From Branchiostoma floridae (lineage: Eukaryota > Chordata > Leptocardii > Amphioxiformes > Branchiostomatidae), in the NCBI RefSeq assembly GCF_000003815.2, contig NC_049981.1, positions 31,222,777 to 31,286,776 on the forward strand: a DNA stretch of 64,000 bases. The letters are read 5' to 3'. Below are positions 1-10,480 of the stretch, in pieces (the first letter of the stretch is position 1; every line of letters begins with the position of its first letter). The notes below the pieces were generated by a model that saw only the letters and a program-made list of their open reading frames with translations, was not told the origin of the DNA and did no database searches. A program made the position numbers and the translations under genes.

Positions 1-18
1 CCCCCCCCCCCCCCCCCC
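1..18. repeat. Poly-C run at window start
   Basis: The window opens with 18 consecutive C residues followed by ordinary sequence. This may be the end of a longer homopolymer or an assembly edge. No function is implied. Confidence 0.8.
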
Positions 19-2315
19 AGTAATTACACGTGGGTCGTTACGTCCTAGCTTGTAGGTAAGCAGGGCGCCCAGGACCCGCGATTCTGTGACGTCACCTGGA
101 AATCTTGACAGCTAGCACTAGCTTGAGATCTGGCGTCTTGGAATTTAGGGAGGAGTCCAATTGCGAATAACAAATTCATGATTCGCCTATGTTAAAACAT
201 GTCAGATGTCTTCAGAATTGAGTTACAATTACATTAATGTCGAAAAGTGAGAAACATCGTCTTCCACTGCTTCCACAAAAAGAAATGTAACTACTTGTTC
301 CAATTGTCACAATATTGCTACTTCGCTCTGCCTGTATACTTTTCCTCTATACTGGTACATGTTGCAATATCAAAGGAAGTTGTAAACAAAACGTTATGTT
401 TTTGAACGCAATGCGGGTTGGAATATAAATGGTTCCACTGCACGAATCGTGCAGGCGGAAAGCCATACCTACGTCACAAGTCACCTCTTCCGCCGGCCCC
501 AATCTTTCTTCGGTCATTAAAATAAGATGAACGCTTGAAACACTCACAGACGACAGTGGACGTTGCCAAGGCAACGGCGGCGCTAGAAAAGCGCGCGAGG
601 CACGTCAAACAAATGGCGTCCCCCATGTGATGACGTAGTTTGTTGGGAGGGCCATTTTATGCCCCCCGAAGGACGGAGGAAGGGCGGCAAGGTCGTCAGG
701 GTGGTTCCCACGCCAAAATTGGAGTTTGACGTATTCTCTGTCGTTATTGTGATCGTCAAGTCGGGAGTGCAAGGTATGGGACTCTGTAGGAATGTAGAAT
801 TTTAGATCTCTGCCGTTGGGAGTGAACATAGATGGTGTAGAGCAACGTTTTTTGGCTAAGGAATGTCGATTTCTTTGTTGACATGTTCGAACCCCACTTA
901 AGCTATATTAGAGCGTATCTGGGTCAAAGTGCGGACAAGGGGGTCACACGGAATACCTGCTCATTTCGATTTTACCAAGCAGGCGCATATCAATAATTCA
1001 GAACCCGTCGCCTTATATGATCTAAGTGGAGGCAAAACTTACCAATTTCGTACTATTGATGTCGGAACTCTGTAATCAGTTAGCTGTCGGGTGAAGAATC
1101 TCGTGAAGTACATTGAGAAATATTCAAACTGTTCTTGTAAAATGCATATCGGGAGAGTTGGGGGAAGATATGCTTCCATAGTCTCGAGCAGACGCCACAT
1201 ATGTCGCTGGAAAAATTGTAGAAATTGGCTATTAAATAAATTTACAATCTGCTCTCCTCTGGCTGACTAGCTCCTCTGGCATATCATTCCGTCAATTTGG
1301 CCAATTTTCTTAATATTTTTTTCAGAGAACTATGGAGTCTAATAGAGGCAAAATCTATATAGAAAAGCATTCTTTTATAAAGGATGAGGTTTACTTTGGA
1401 TCCCGTCCAGTAGAAATGTGTGAATTGCTCTCCCCGTTTTGGGGGTTTATGGCTGCACGGGGGGTAGAGTAAATGTGTGCACAGCTAGAAGTGTGGTTCT
1501 TATCTCAAGCGAGCCTCATTCTGCGTCATTGTGGTTTAGGTATTTTGCACTCCTCGTATCTATGTCCACAAGGAGTTCAGAAGGGCCTACTTTTAAACTG
1601 TTTATTGTAGATGTGTTGTCATGTCAACTCGGGGTCATGGAGGGGTACTGATAAGTTGTGCTGAAATCGTACCATGTGGAACATTAGAGGTCATGAAACA
1701 ACAACACTACAGAAAGTGAGAAACATAACTGATTTTGCTATGCTTTTGGCATCACCTAAAAAGCGCTATAGATGCCATAAGTTGCTTGTGCATTTATTCG
1801 TAGATAACTAGTTGTGGGAGTAACATCATATGTGAATAACGTTGGCCCTGGTATTTGTACGCTGAGTTTAATTGCTCTTTGTAAAGTAAAAATTTGAACA
1901 GTATTTTTTAAGACAAATTGAATACGGCATTGCCTCCTGCTGTGGTGGATGACATTGTGCGGAATGTGAGGAGTATAAAACACACGAGATTTACGATACA
2001 TTTTGTTCGGCATGACGTTCAAGTGCGTAATCATTTTACTATCAAAATGCAAGGTCACGGTCGACAAACGACAGGTTTATGGCAACAAACGGGGTGAAGT
2101 CTTGGGACAGTTGTCGGCGTGTGGTACAAAATAAGTTGTCCTTCCACTGCCTTTCACGTCCTCGACCAAAGTCAGGCACCCATTTCAACACCTGGGTGGA
2201 GTGGCGAAAGTCGTGTGATCTTCCTCTTGACTAAACGTTCAAGACACCTTCGAGAATGAAGTCTTATGTTTACATCTTGAAGCAGATGGCTGTCACAAAT
2301 GTGTCTACAATTGCC
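19..2315. other. Intergenic, no gene seen
   Basis: Only short open frames are present, none with a recognisable domain, splice-consistent partner or coding-like composition. One perfect TGACGTCA octamer lies near 88-95. I see no RNA gene and no clear transposon ends. Confidence 0.5.
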
Positions 2316-2860
2316 GGTTGATTAGTCAAATAACGTCAACACCAACTGGTGTCACCCATTGTCGTGATTTATTACCGCAGCTGACGTGGGAGGTGTTTTA
2401 CGTACAGTTCACTGGAGATAACTGTCAATAACAACGCCACATACCTAAAGTTTAGTGTCATAGTAAAGCTTGTTAACAAGCGTTCTGGCACTCTAACCTC
2501 AATCCATTGCGAGTGATTGCTGCAATAGGAATGCATATGCGGTGTCCTGAAGAGTACGAGAGTTGATGTCTTTTAAAACCTCCTTGATAATAATAGAAAA
2601 CATCCCTTGGACAACAACAGAAGGATCCAACTCTTTCATACAGACATTCCTGCCTTTCGCGTGGACAAGAGTCTCGATGACTCTCCTAATCCGTTGATAA
2701 CACGTCTGGTTGATTAGTTAAATAACGTCAACACCAAATGGTGTCACCCATTGTCATGATTTATTACATCAGCTGACGTGGGGGGTGTTTTACTTACAGT
2801 TCACTGGAGATAACTGTCAATAACGACGCCACATACCTAAAGTTTAGTGTCATAGTAAAG
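2316..2860 (+). repeat. Pair of 153-bp direct repeats
   Basis: Segments 2316-2468 and 2708-2860 are near-identical, equal in length and 392 bp apart. Both begin GGTTGATTAGT and end TTAGTGTCATAGTAAAG. The spacer resembles material further right (around 4140-4340), so the pair belongs to a larger diverged repeat field. There are no terminal inverted repeats and no coding potential. Confidence 0.85.
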
Positions 2861-4340
2861 GTTAAACGTATCTGTTTGCAACCGGCCCAGACGCGCAGTA
2901 AAGGTGCAGAGCATCGATCAAGCTCCAGATCTGATGCGGATTCTGTCTAAATCTCTGCGCTACAAGATGCTGTAAGCAATTATATCGTTGTTCAGAATCT
3001 GTAGTTGCTTTCGTCAGGATGTTGATGTTTTTGAATATGAATGAATGAATGAATTGTATCGAATGGGTGTGTTTTTGGGCGTCTGTGAACAGTATGATTC
3101 AATAATGTCTCAGTGGTTTATGTTGATATTTTGCTTGTTGGGACATTGAAATGCATGGTAAGATTTTGGTTCCCCTAGCGGCTTGTTATGGTGCTGTAGC
3201 GGAACTTCCAGATGTATATATTTTTTATCTGAAGATGGTAACGTTACGATCAGCAAGTTAGAGTGGTAGATAGACCTTGGGTGACAAAGAATTGTTGGCC
3301 TCCTAGCAGCTGTGGTGAAAGTCAGGGGCAATTTTGTAAGCACAGATTTGCTACAGTGTCACCAGAAACGATGTCTCGATACCATTAGGCCAAACTGAAT
3401 TAATTTTGTGGATGACATCCTCAGGAGACCCCAAAAATAATACGCGAGGGAGAAAAAAAATCAAAGAAAAGATGCTGTTAAACTCTATACGATCTGTTAA
3501 ACTATGCATCAACGTGACAAATCCGCCTTTTCACATTCTCCTATCATCGCATGTATCTTTGGTTATACAGCACTTATGTTGCACGACAAAGGGAGGGATT
3601 TGATGCTTTCATGCAGACATTCTTGTCTCATGTTGCAATTCTATCTGCCTAACACTAGCCATCTAAACCCTATGCTTGAGGTGCATGCTGTATTTCTACG
3701 TTGTTGAGTCGACAATGTGTATAGAAGATCTTTGATGATAGAAAAGAATCCGCCATACACAAAAAGAAGAGATTCCACTCTTTCAGCATTTTACCCATGT
3801 TGTTGATAAGGGTTCATCGTATTAGCCTTTTAAAATGCTTTGGCGTGAATTTCTGCACTCTGCATTGTCAATTTGACAATACCCGGAGAAAACCTTTCAT
3901 ATGTGTGTAATAGTTACATCTCATGCACTACAGCGGCGGATTAGATGCTTTGGTGGAAACATTCTTGTCTGTCTTGTTAACGAACGTCCCTAGCACTACC
4001 CTAAGTTACTTCTGTGATATATCAGTTTGAGGATATCAAGGACTTGATATTCATTGAGATTTCATCTGGAGAATCGAAATCATCCCTTGCACAAAAAGGA
4101 AGCTATTCCTAACATTTTTTTGAAGACATTCTTGTCCACCTTGTTGTTAACAGGCGTTCCTGGCAGTAGCCTTAATCGATTGGGAATGATTGCTACACAT
4201 CTAATAAGAATGTGCTGTCCTCGAGAGGACGCGTTGATAATAGCACAACAACAGGAGGATTCAGCTCTTTCATGCAGACATTCTTGCCTTTCGTGTGGAC
4301 AAGAGTCCCCATGACTCTCCTAAGTCCGTTGATAACACGT
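2469..4340 (+). repeat. Field of diverged dispersed repeat units
   Basis: Several blocks share a degenerate core: a stretch like CTTTCATGCAGACATTCTTG followed by a clause such as GTGGACAAGAGTC...GACTCTCCTAA..CGTTGATAACACGTCTG. Copies are visible near 2630-2710, 3600-3670, 3950-4010, 4115-4170 and 4265-4345. Spacing is irregular, so this is an eroded tandem or segmental repeat rather than a satellite. At 3385-3420 a TTAGGCCA start followed by GGATGACAT matches the end of the Harbinger-like family seen at 5861 and 53945. Confidence 0.6.
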
Positions 4341-4500
4341 CTGCGTGCTTCACCTTGAAGTGTAAGCCCCCATGTCCGTGTTCTTACTAAGATGACGTCA
4401 CAGCAAAGCTTGTGCTGTTGTGTCGTTGTTGTTGTATTGAAGAGAAAAGCTCACATCTTGGCGGGTATTTAAGGGTGTCAAACAAGGCATGGATCTGGAT

Positions 4501-4600
4501 NNNNNNNNNNNNNNNNNNNNNNNNNNNNNNNNNNNNNNNNNNNNNNNNNNNNNNNNNNNNNNNNNNNNNNNNNNNNNNNNNNNNNNNNNNNNNNNNNNNN
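4501..4600. other. Assembly gap (100 N)
   Basis: One hundred N residues, a length usual for an unsized gap. Unlike the gaps at 32286 and 58856, its flanks are not inverted copies of each other. Confidence 0.98.
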
Positions 4601-5020
4601 AATGAAACCTTTGTCAAATGAAACATTGGTAATCTCCCCTTATCCCAGCTAGCATTCACACACACATATGATGACATACGTGGCCCAGGACAAGTCGTGG
4701 ACATTTTTTTCTGTTCAATCGTAGCACACGATGATGTTGAATTGCCATAATTTGTCAGATGCAACCTTCACAATCACCCCTCATCACAGATAGTATCCAC
4801 ACACAGTGCAATGATAGGGATGAAAATACCAGTGCGGTGAGTTTGCATTCTTTTGTTGTCCCGTATTTTGTTTGACAACAATGCTTGGGCATGCAAAAGC
4901 TTTGGATACTTCCATTTTGTGAATGATTCTCTTCAATAGTAGCCCACGATGGTATCAAGTAAACTGATATAAATTGTCAGATGAATAATCCTTCACAACT
5001 CCCATTATATTACAGCAAAT
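4601..5020 (+). repeat. Three diverged copies of a short unit
   Basis: The theme 'TTCAATNGTAGCNCACGATG' followed by 'TTTGTCAGATG..A..CTTCACAA' and a CACACACA-containing stretch recurs near 4715-4800 and 4930-5035, with a partial copy at 4605-4670. Divergence is high. No ends or reading frame can be defined. Confidence 0.5.
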
Positions 5021-5860
5021 ATACATACACAGTTCTATTGGATGTAAATACCACTCCAATGAGTTGACATCGTTTTTGTGGTCACGAATACTTACCAGTT
5101 GTTACCAGTTGAATGCGGAAGATCAATTGCATAGTCCTAGGGAGGATTTCTGAAGGCACATAACACAAGAATTAAGAATTGCTGGTCATTGATTACTATT
5201 ACAACTGTTGGAATGTACCACAAAGAACTGTCAGTGAAAATTGCAGACTCATACAATGTTGGGAAGTTGAATTTTATTGGCTTTGAAAATGGAAAAAAAC
5301 ACAAAGCCATAGATAGACACCATCCAGTTCTTTCAGAACGTATTCAGTCACAGCGGGTTGGGGTGGGATGAGCATGCCGATTTAATGAGTATGTCTCAAT
5401 TTGTGGTTGCGGGGTTCACAGGTTGTTATTTCGACCAAACAAAAAAATCTTAAACCGCTTCCAGTTCTCACAGGAAACTGTCAAGTAATGTTGAATTCAG
5501 CACGGATGCAGATGCCTATTTGATGAGTAAAACTGATGTTTGAGGTCACAGGTTTTGTCTGAAAACAATGGCTAGATCCTGTCAAGAACATAAAGTTAAA
5601 GTTGCCCGTGCATCTGTAATAGATGTTTAGGGGTGGATGGGAAGTCTGTTATCTGCCAGTTAGTCGCGGTCAAATATGGGAGTCAGAAAACATCACGATT
5701 TTAATGACGCCTTAAGATCTGTAAAATGATGGACTTCGGCACTAATATAGCCAGACGTTTGTTGACAGTTGAACACAAACACTACAATCTTATCTACACT
5801 TAACACAACCAACAAGGAAGACAGTTTTCGAATAGTTGTCTCTCCCAACATTTTGCCCCA

Positions 5861-6250
5861 TTAGGCCGCAGCAAATATATCTTATGGATGACATTCATCC
5901 AAAATTACCAAGTATGTTGTGTTGTAGCCTAACGACTGTATTTGTAGAGGTGACACTAGCGAAGTACCTAGGGCTGTAGTTGTAGAAGTGAAACTTGCTG
6001 GATAGTTGTAAAAGTTGCATCAAACATGGAAGCCATGAGTGTAGTTGCCTACTTTTCTAGTGATACTAATATACTTTACTAGTGTCCCTTTTACTACACC
6101 AGTACATGTCTTGTATACAGGAATGAATGCCTTGTTGGCTGTGATGCCAAGTTTTGTCCCTTTAGTTCTTGTTACAACATTTATGGTGTCTATTTTGAAA
6201 ATGTAGCCATCTTGTTTTTTTGGTACCCATCTTTTTTTACCATATCTCAC
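5861..6250 (+). mobile_element. Diverged Harbinger-like element copy
   Basis: The left end is TTA-GGCCGCAGCAAATATATC. Interior phrases (CTGTAGTTGTAGAAGTGAA; ACAACATTTATGGTGT.. ATTTTGAAAATG..GCCATCTTGTTTTT) recur in the same order at 53170-53860. The 53945 end (GGCC then TTA) gives the right terminus of the family. TTA target duplications and GGCC-starting termini fit PIF/Harbinger-type non-autonomous elements. The right end of this copy is too diverged to place. Confidence 0.55.
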
Positions 6251-6759
6251 TAGTTTTGCAATCTGCTGAGGATGTAATCTATAAAACTTACATGCTGTGT
6301 CCTCATATACTGACCAGAGCAGGTTTTAATCACCTGAGAGTTCTTGAGACGTCGTTTCACGGTGCCTGACCACAGAAGTTTAGGTTCTTACTCTTCCATC
6401 TCTACTTGCGTGAGAATGGATGTTTACTCAGCAAAGGTCCTCGCACATATCTTCAAGTCTGAGTCGGCGCTTTGAAGTGAGAGTTCACATTGTCGAGCTG
6501 GTCTCAACGAGGCCCCATTCCTCCAAATTGGGGCCTGTTGAGCACCAATGTTGGATTTATCGATGAAGTTTGAGAGGTCTTTCTATAACTGTGTTGTTGC
6601 CAGACTCATTTCCTTGTTTTGGCTAACGAAGAATGCATTTGTATATCTACAGTACTTCTTCGTCCTTGTCCCTTTATCTGTCTTGAGTGGGACAAATTTT
6701 GTTCTTTTGATTAAAGACTAGCAGACCTAACGTTTCTGGTGAGGAAGCTTAAGACAGCT

Positions 6760-6838
6760 CATATCATATATAACATCATATATCATATCATATATATCTT
6801 ATCATATCATATATTGTATATCATACATCATATCATAG
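6760..6838. repeat. AT-rich ATATC/ATCAT microsatellite
   Basis: Irregular repeats of CATATC, ATATAT and CATCATAT span about 80 bp. Simple-sequence DNA; nothing else is seen in the flanking 6250-7620, where I find no gene. Confidence 0.8.
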
Positions 6839-7627
6839 TCTTCAGATAAGAGCCAGGATATTGCCTGTGAGATCCGCTTCTTCAGCTGCATATAGTGTCC
6901 AGAGTGTATATTGAAGGTTTATCTCGGGTTAGGCGTGTATGCCATCCCCCGCTAATAGCTGCCCAGCTTTGACTGGACGTTTTTGACAGTTTTGTCTGCA
7001 ATAGTTATGCTAAAGTAATATGTCATGTATGGAATTTGTCCTCCTTTGAAACTCAAATGGGAAACTGAGGATTTCCCCTTTCATTAACGTGGTTCTGAGT
7101 GAAGAAGCCATCCTGTTGCCTGGGTATCTATGTGCGTAGCAGTTGTTTGTTCTACCATCTTTCCTGCGCTGCTGCCTGATGTATCCCGATGGGAACTAGA
7201 GCACGACAGGTTTGAGGGGAGATTACCAGATGAAGTCTAGTTAGCAGACTGTTTCCTGCGGGCCTTCACAGGCGACCTCCTCGGCTTCAGGGCTAACATG
7301 CTCCCGAGAAAGTCTTGCCGCAGCCCCTTGATTCAGAGTCTACACCAGGGGGAATGCAGTCTAAGTAAATATCCTTGGAGGAATGTTGGCCCTAGAGTCG
7401 CGGGTCTTGCCAATGTAGGCCCTGGAAACGGCACGTATCTATGATGAAATGATACACATACGGTACATAGCCTGGTGTTATAGGGCCCTTTCACACTTTA
7501 TGCGTATGGTTTGCGATCTGATATTTTTATATAAGAGCTAGATTAAGTTTGCGGCTGAGTTTTTCTGTTAGATAACCAAGTATCATTATGGTTAACAGCA
7601 TAGTTAGTGACTTTTCTCAACTGTACC

Positions 7628-7735
7628 TTATTGGGTTTAACTTCTTTTTCTGAGACAGTAGAAGATGGAGGATTTCACATTTTCTGTCATGTGTGGGTTT
7701 TGTGACGTTAAGAGGAAAGCGGTTTTTCTTTCTGT
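7628..7735 (-). pseudogene. LINE C-terminal fragment (minus strand)
   Basis: Read on the minus strand, this encodes a decayed version of the peptide tail seen intact at 8760-8859: ACSQNPH-like residues ('CHKTHT/QNPHMT'), then 'FYCLRK', then the AACCCAATAA that ends the coding part of that family. It is therefore a short 3' piece of the same non-LTR retrotransposon, inserted in the opposite orientation. Confidence 0.6.
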
Positions 7736-7887
7736 ATACAAGACAAGTTTTACTGACACGACAAAAAGTACAGTGACTCTTGCATGGTCAAGTATAAACT
7801 ACAAAACAAAGGTGAATACAGAATAAATCTTAAAGCTCTCTAACTGAACAATACAGGATACTAACAAAACCTCTATACAATCAGGGC

Positions 7888-8530
7888 ATGGGGCTAAACA
7901 GGAGTGTCACTATCTTTTCTAATTACAAAGCAATATTAAATGTATTTACCTATCTTAGCATTTCTAGAGGTCTGTTGGATATACATGAGCACGGCATTTA
8001 CTCTCTAATGACGAGCTCCTTGAGACGGTCTGGGCTCCAGGCTAGCAGATTACAGGACACAGCCCGAACAGACTCGCCCAGCTTTGCCAGAAGAATCCTC
8101 TATGTTTAGACATTCCTTTCCCGCTTGACGACTCCCGGTGTCACACCTGCGCGAGTGCCGCGCTCCTCGTCCTTTGTTGGCGGCGCGCCCGCCTTCTTCA
8201 GGCCGTCACGGCGCGAGCATCCTCCCGTTCCGCCTGCTGACGGCCAGGAACTCGCGGTTTACACGTTCAGAACGGGATTACTCCGTAACCATTGAGAACG
8301 CAGGTAGAACCTGAAAAAGTATCTCTTCTGCTACATGTGATAGTTGTCCCCAGAACTGTGGCGGTTGTTGATATAACACGTCTCAGTATGTGCGGCTGGC
8401 ATCTTTAAGTACTGTATATACTGTGCAGGTGAGTCCTTTTCAGTTACGTGCGTTTCAGGATTCCTTTCTCTCGTGTATGCTTCGTTTCCTCGCTTCGCTA
8501 AATGTTCGAACATGACTCACTACTACACAA
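7888..8530. other. Unassigned sequence with a GC-rich island
   Basis: About 8110-8280 is distinctly GC- and CpG-rich compared with its surroundings, with several GGCGCG/GCGCGC stretches. A 73-codon open frame at 7888-8109 has no recognisable features. The region could be a small CpG-rich promoter or a repeat fragment; the sequence does not decide. Confidence 0.3.
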
Positions 8531-8550
8531 ATCACCTGCTATAGAATTTC

Positions 8551-8859
8551 GTGGCTTTACGTATACAGATGTCAGGTAGATATGTGAAGAAGCTATCCGT
8601 GTGTGAAAGAACGTGCAAACAATGTACCTCAAACGTGGTAGAAGACGAAACACATTTTATGTCAAACTGTTCTTTCTACGATCACGAAACAAAAGGGCTG
8701 TTTGAAGAGGCCACCAAATTCCACCCAAACTTCCTCACATTCACTGACAAAAAGGAAACAGTTCTCCTTCTAACATCACAAAACCCACACATAATAGAAT
8801 TAGAAAAGGTGGGATCCTTCGTCTTCCACTGTCTTCGAAACAGGAGTCGAACCCAATAA
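8551..8859 (+). pseudogene. Non-LTR retrotransposon C-terminal fragment
   Basis: A 102-aa open frame carries a zinc-knuckle-like tail, C-x2-C-x(7-8)-E-x-E-T-H-F-x2-x-C, followed by a helical stretch and QNPHIIELEKV. The same arrangement (C-x2-C...DEYHFLMTC) closes the reverse-transcriptase protein at 23940-24010, and it is a common C-terminal signature of animal LINEs. The endonuclease and reverse transcriptase parts are absent, so this is a 5'-truncated copy. Its stop codon lies in the AATAA where the element at 8860 has inserted, and its 3' UTR resumes at 9744. Confidence 0.75.
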
Positions 8860-9743
8860 AGGGGCATTCCACTCCAGAAGCGAGTGTTATTTTCTGATAG
8901 ATGATATTTTTTGGGATACAAATGCACTCGACTTTTCGCAAAGTGACCTGATTTGTCTTTTAGACAATATTCTTTTCTAAATTAGAGCACCCCCATGTGG
9001 ACCCGCTTCTAATGTACTGCACCGTATATGAGTTCGCGACTTCCGTTACACCTTCTCGCTAACGGTAGTCGGGATAAGCTTGACAAAGCAGTCAAGTGAT
9101 AATCACAAATGTAGGGAAATACAAAAAAGTTTGAAGACTATATCATCTTGGGATGGGGATATTTGGCCACTTAACTATAAGGAGTTGAAAGTCGGTCAAC
9201 GTAAAATGGCGGCGCCAAAACTGCTTGTGTGGCCGACGTTGGGCACAATTTCTCGCTAACGGTAGGACCGCTGAGCAAACGAAAGTGGTAGGGTGGCTAT
9301 CGGACACTTAGGAAGGAACACACAAAGTTTGAAGCTCAGCGGTTCTTGGAATCCAGAGATGTGGTCACTTTTGTGGATCATTCTTCTCTAAAAAGGCTAC
9401 TTTTATACATTAACAAATTACTACAGAATGACCCACAAACGTTCTAATGACGTTTGTGCACACACATACAGTCTGCTCAAAAAGTGATCCTAAAACATCA
9501 TAGTATCGAAATCTATACTAGTACTAACCGGTACCTGTTGCCATAGTCAAAGCCACGTCCTCCCTCAGCAGCGCACAATGCATTGGAAGGGTCCTCAAGG
9601 GAAATCAAGAACTCGTTTGCTACAAGGTTCCCTCTGAGTTTAAGCTTAAAATTGTGGTAAATTTGACCAAACGAACTTGATTCAAACGTAATTATTTATT
9701 CTCTGAGGAATAATAATACTCGTTTCTGGAGTGGAATGCCCCT
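8860..9743. mobile_element. 884-bp inverted-repeat DNA element with ATAA TSD
   Basis: The ends are inverted copies of about 32 bp: left AGGGGCATTCCACTCCAGAA..., right the complement with two mismatches. ATAA flanks both sides (8856-8859 and 9744-9747). The insertion is confirmed within the window: the minus-strand LINE 3' end at 17811-17949 carries the uninterrupted site AACCCAATAACCCAGG, exactly this locus minus the element and one ATAA. There is no transposase frame, so the element is non-autonomous. The superfamily is uncertain; a 4-bp duplication does not fix it. Confidence 0.85.
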
Positions 9744-9900
9744 ATAACCCAGGATCTAGAGTTAGACTAGAATAGACACTTGTGATATTGTTTTACACTG
9801 TTTGAATATCTTATGTTACCTGCAATTAGCCCACAGGCAAGAATTTGCAATAAACTTTACATTATGTCACTACAAACTCCAGTGTTTAGGATTCAGGTAT
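9744..9900 (+). repeat. LINE 3' UTR continuing after the inserted element
   Basis: ATAACCCAGGATCTAGAGTTAG... GATATTG... CTGCAATTAGCCCACAGGCA...AATAAACTT matches, on the opposite strand, the segment at 17811-17949. This is the untranslated 3' end of the retrotransposon whose coding tail lies at 8551-8859. AATAAA near 9849 is a possible polyadenylation signal. Confidence 0.75.
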
Positions 9901-10102
9901 CTATAGTGAGCTCCCTTTGTGAGTCAGCGACGCGGTAAGTTTTAAACATGATGACAATTCATTACTTTTTGTTTTATCACTGCTATTGCGTGGAATGCTA
10001 TGTGGTATCTTCTTAGGCCAGGGTTTTGGGTTTGTAAGAACTGGTATTGAAATGTACAAAATGAGCATAAGGACAGGACAGGTAATGTTTACGTCGTGTT
10101 CA

Positions 10103-10480
10103 GTTTGTTTGTTTGTTTGTTTGAACCTTTCTTTATTCACGAAAGCTCAAATCGGCCTGCAGGCTGCTTTTCATTGAGGTCATGAGGGAAGAGGCAAGGG
10201 TCGGACAAAGTGTATAACAGAGATACAGTTTACATCATTCCTAAGTCCTAATGAGTCTACATACACAATTTACATACATAGTACAAAATGCAGATTACGC
10301 TTGGGAGTGGTTCCATTCCTTCACGCAGACCTAGCATTTATCATAGGAAAGTTGTGAAAGTACAATGATGACAAATGTATGAGAGTGGGCGTCGCCGGGG
10401 AGCTGAAACCTACGTCTGTAGCTACCTTCCTCTCTAACAATGTGAGAAATGTCGCCAGGTTAGGCCAGGCTTGGACAGCC
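10103..10480 (-). mobile_element. Probable retroelement 3' end with (AAAC)n tail
   Basis: On the minus strand the segment ends ...CGATTTGAGCTTTCGTGAATAAAGAAAGG, then a run of (AAAC)n at 10122-10103. An AATAAA signal close to a simple-repeat tail is typical of a retroposed 3' end. A related phrase (TTTCTTAATGAAAGCTCAAATC) occurs near 28287. The 5' boundary is not visible and no protein can be read. Confidence 0.5.

Noticed and set aside
4387-4764. Open frames running through N residues
   Set aside because: The frames are artefacts of translating gap N as unknown residues; the same applies to the frames at 22685-23116, 32180-32554 and 58809-59039.
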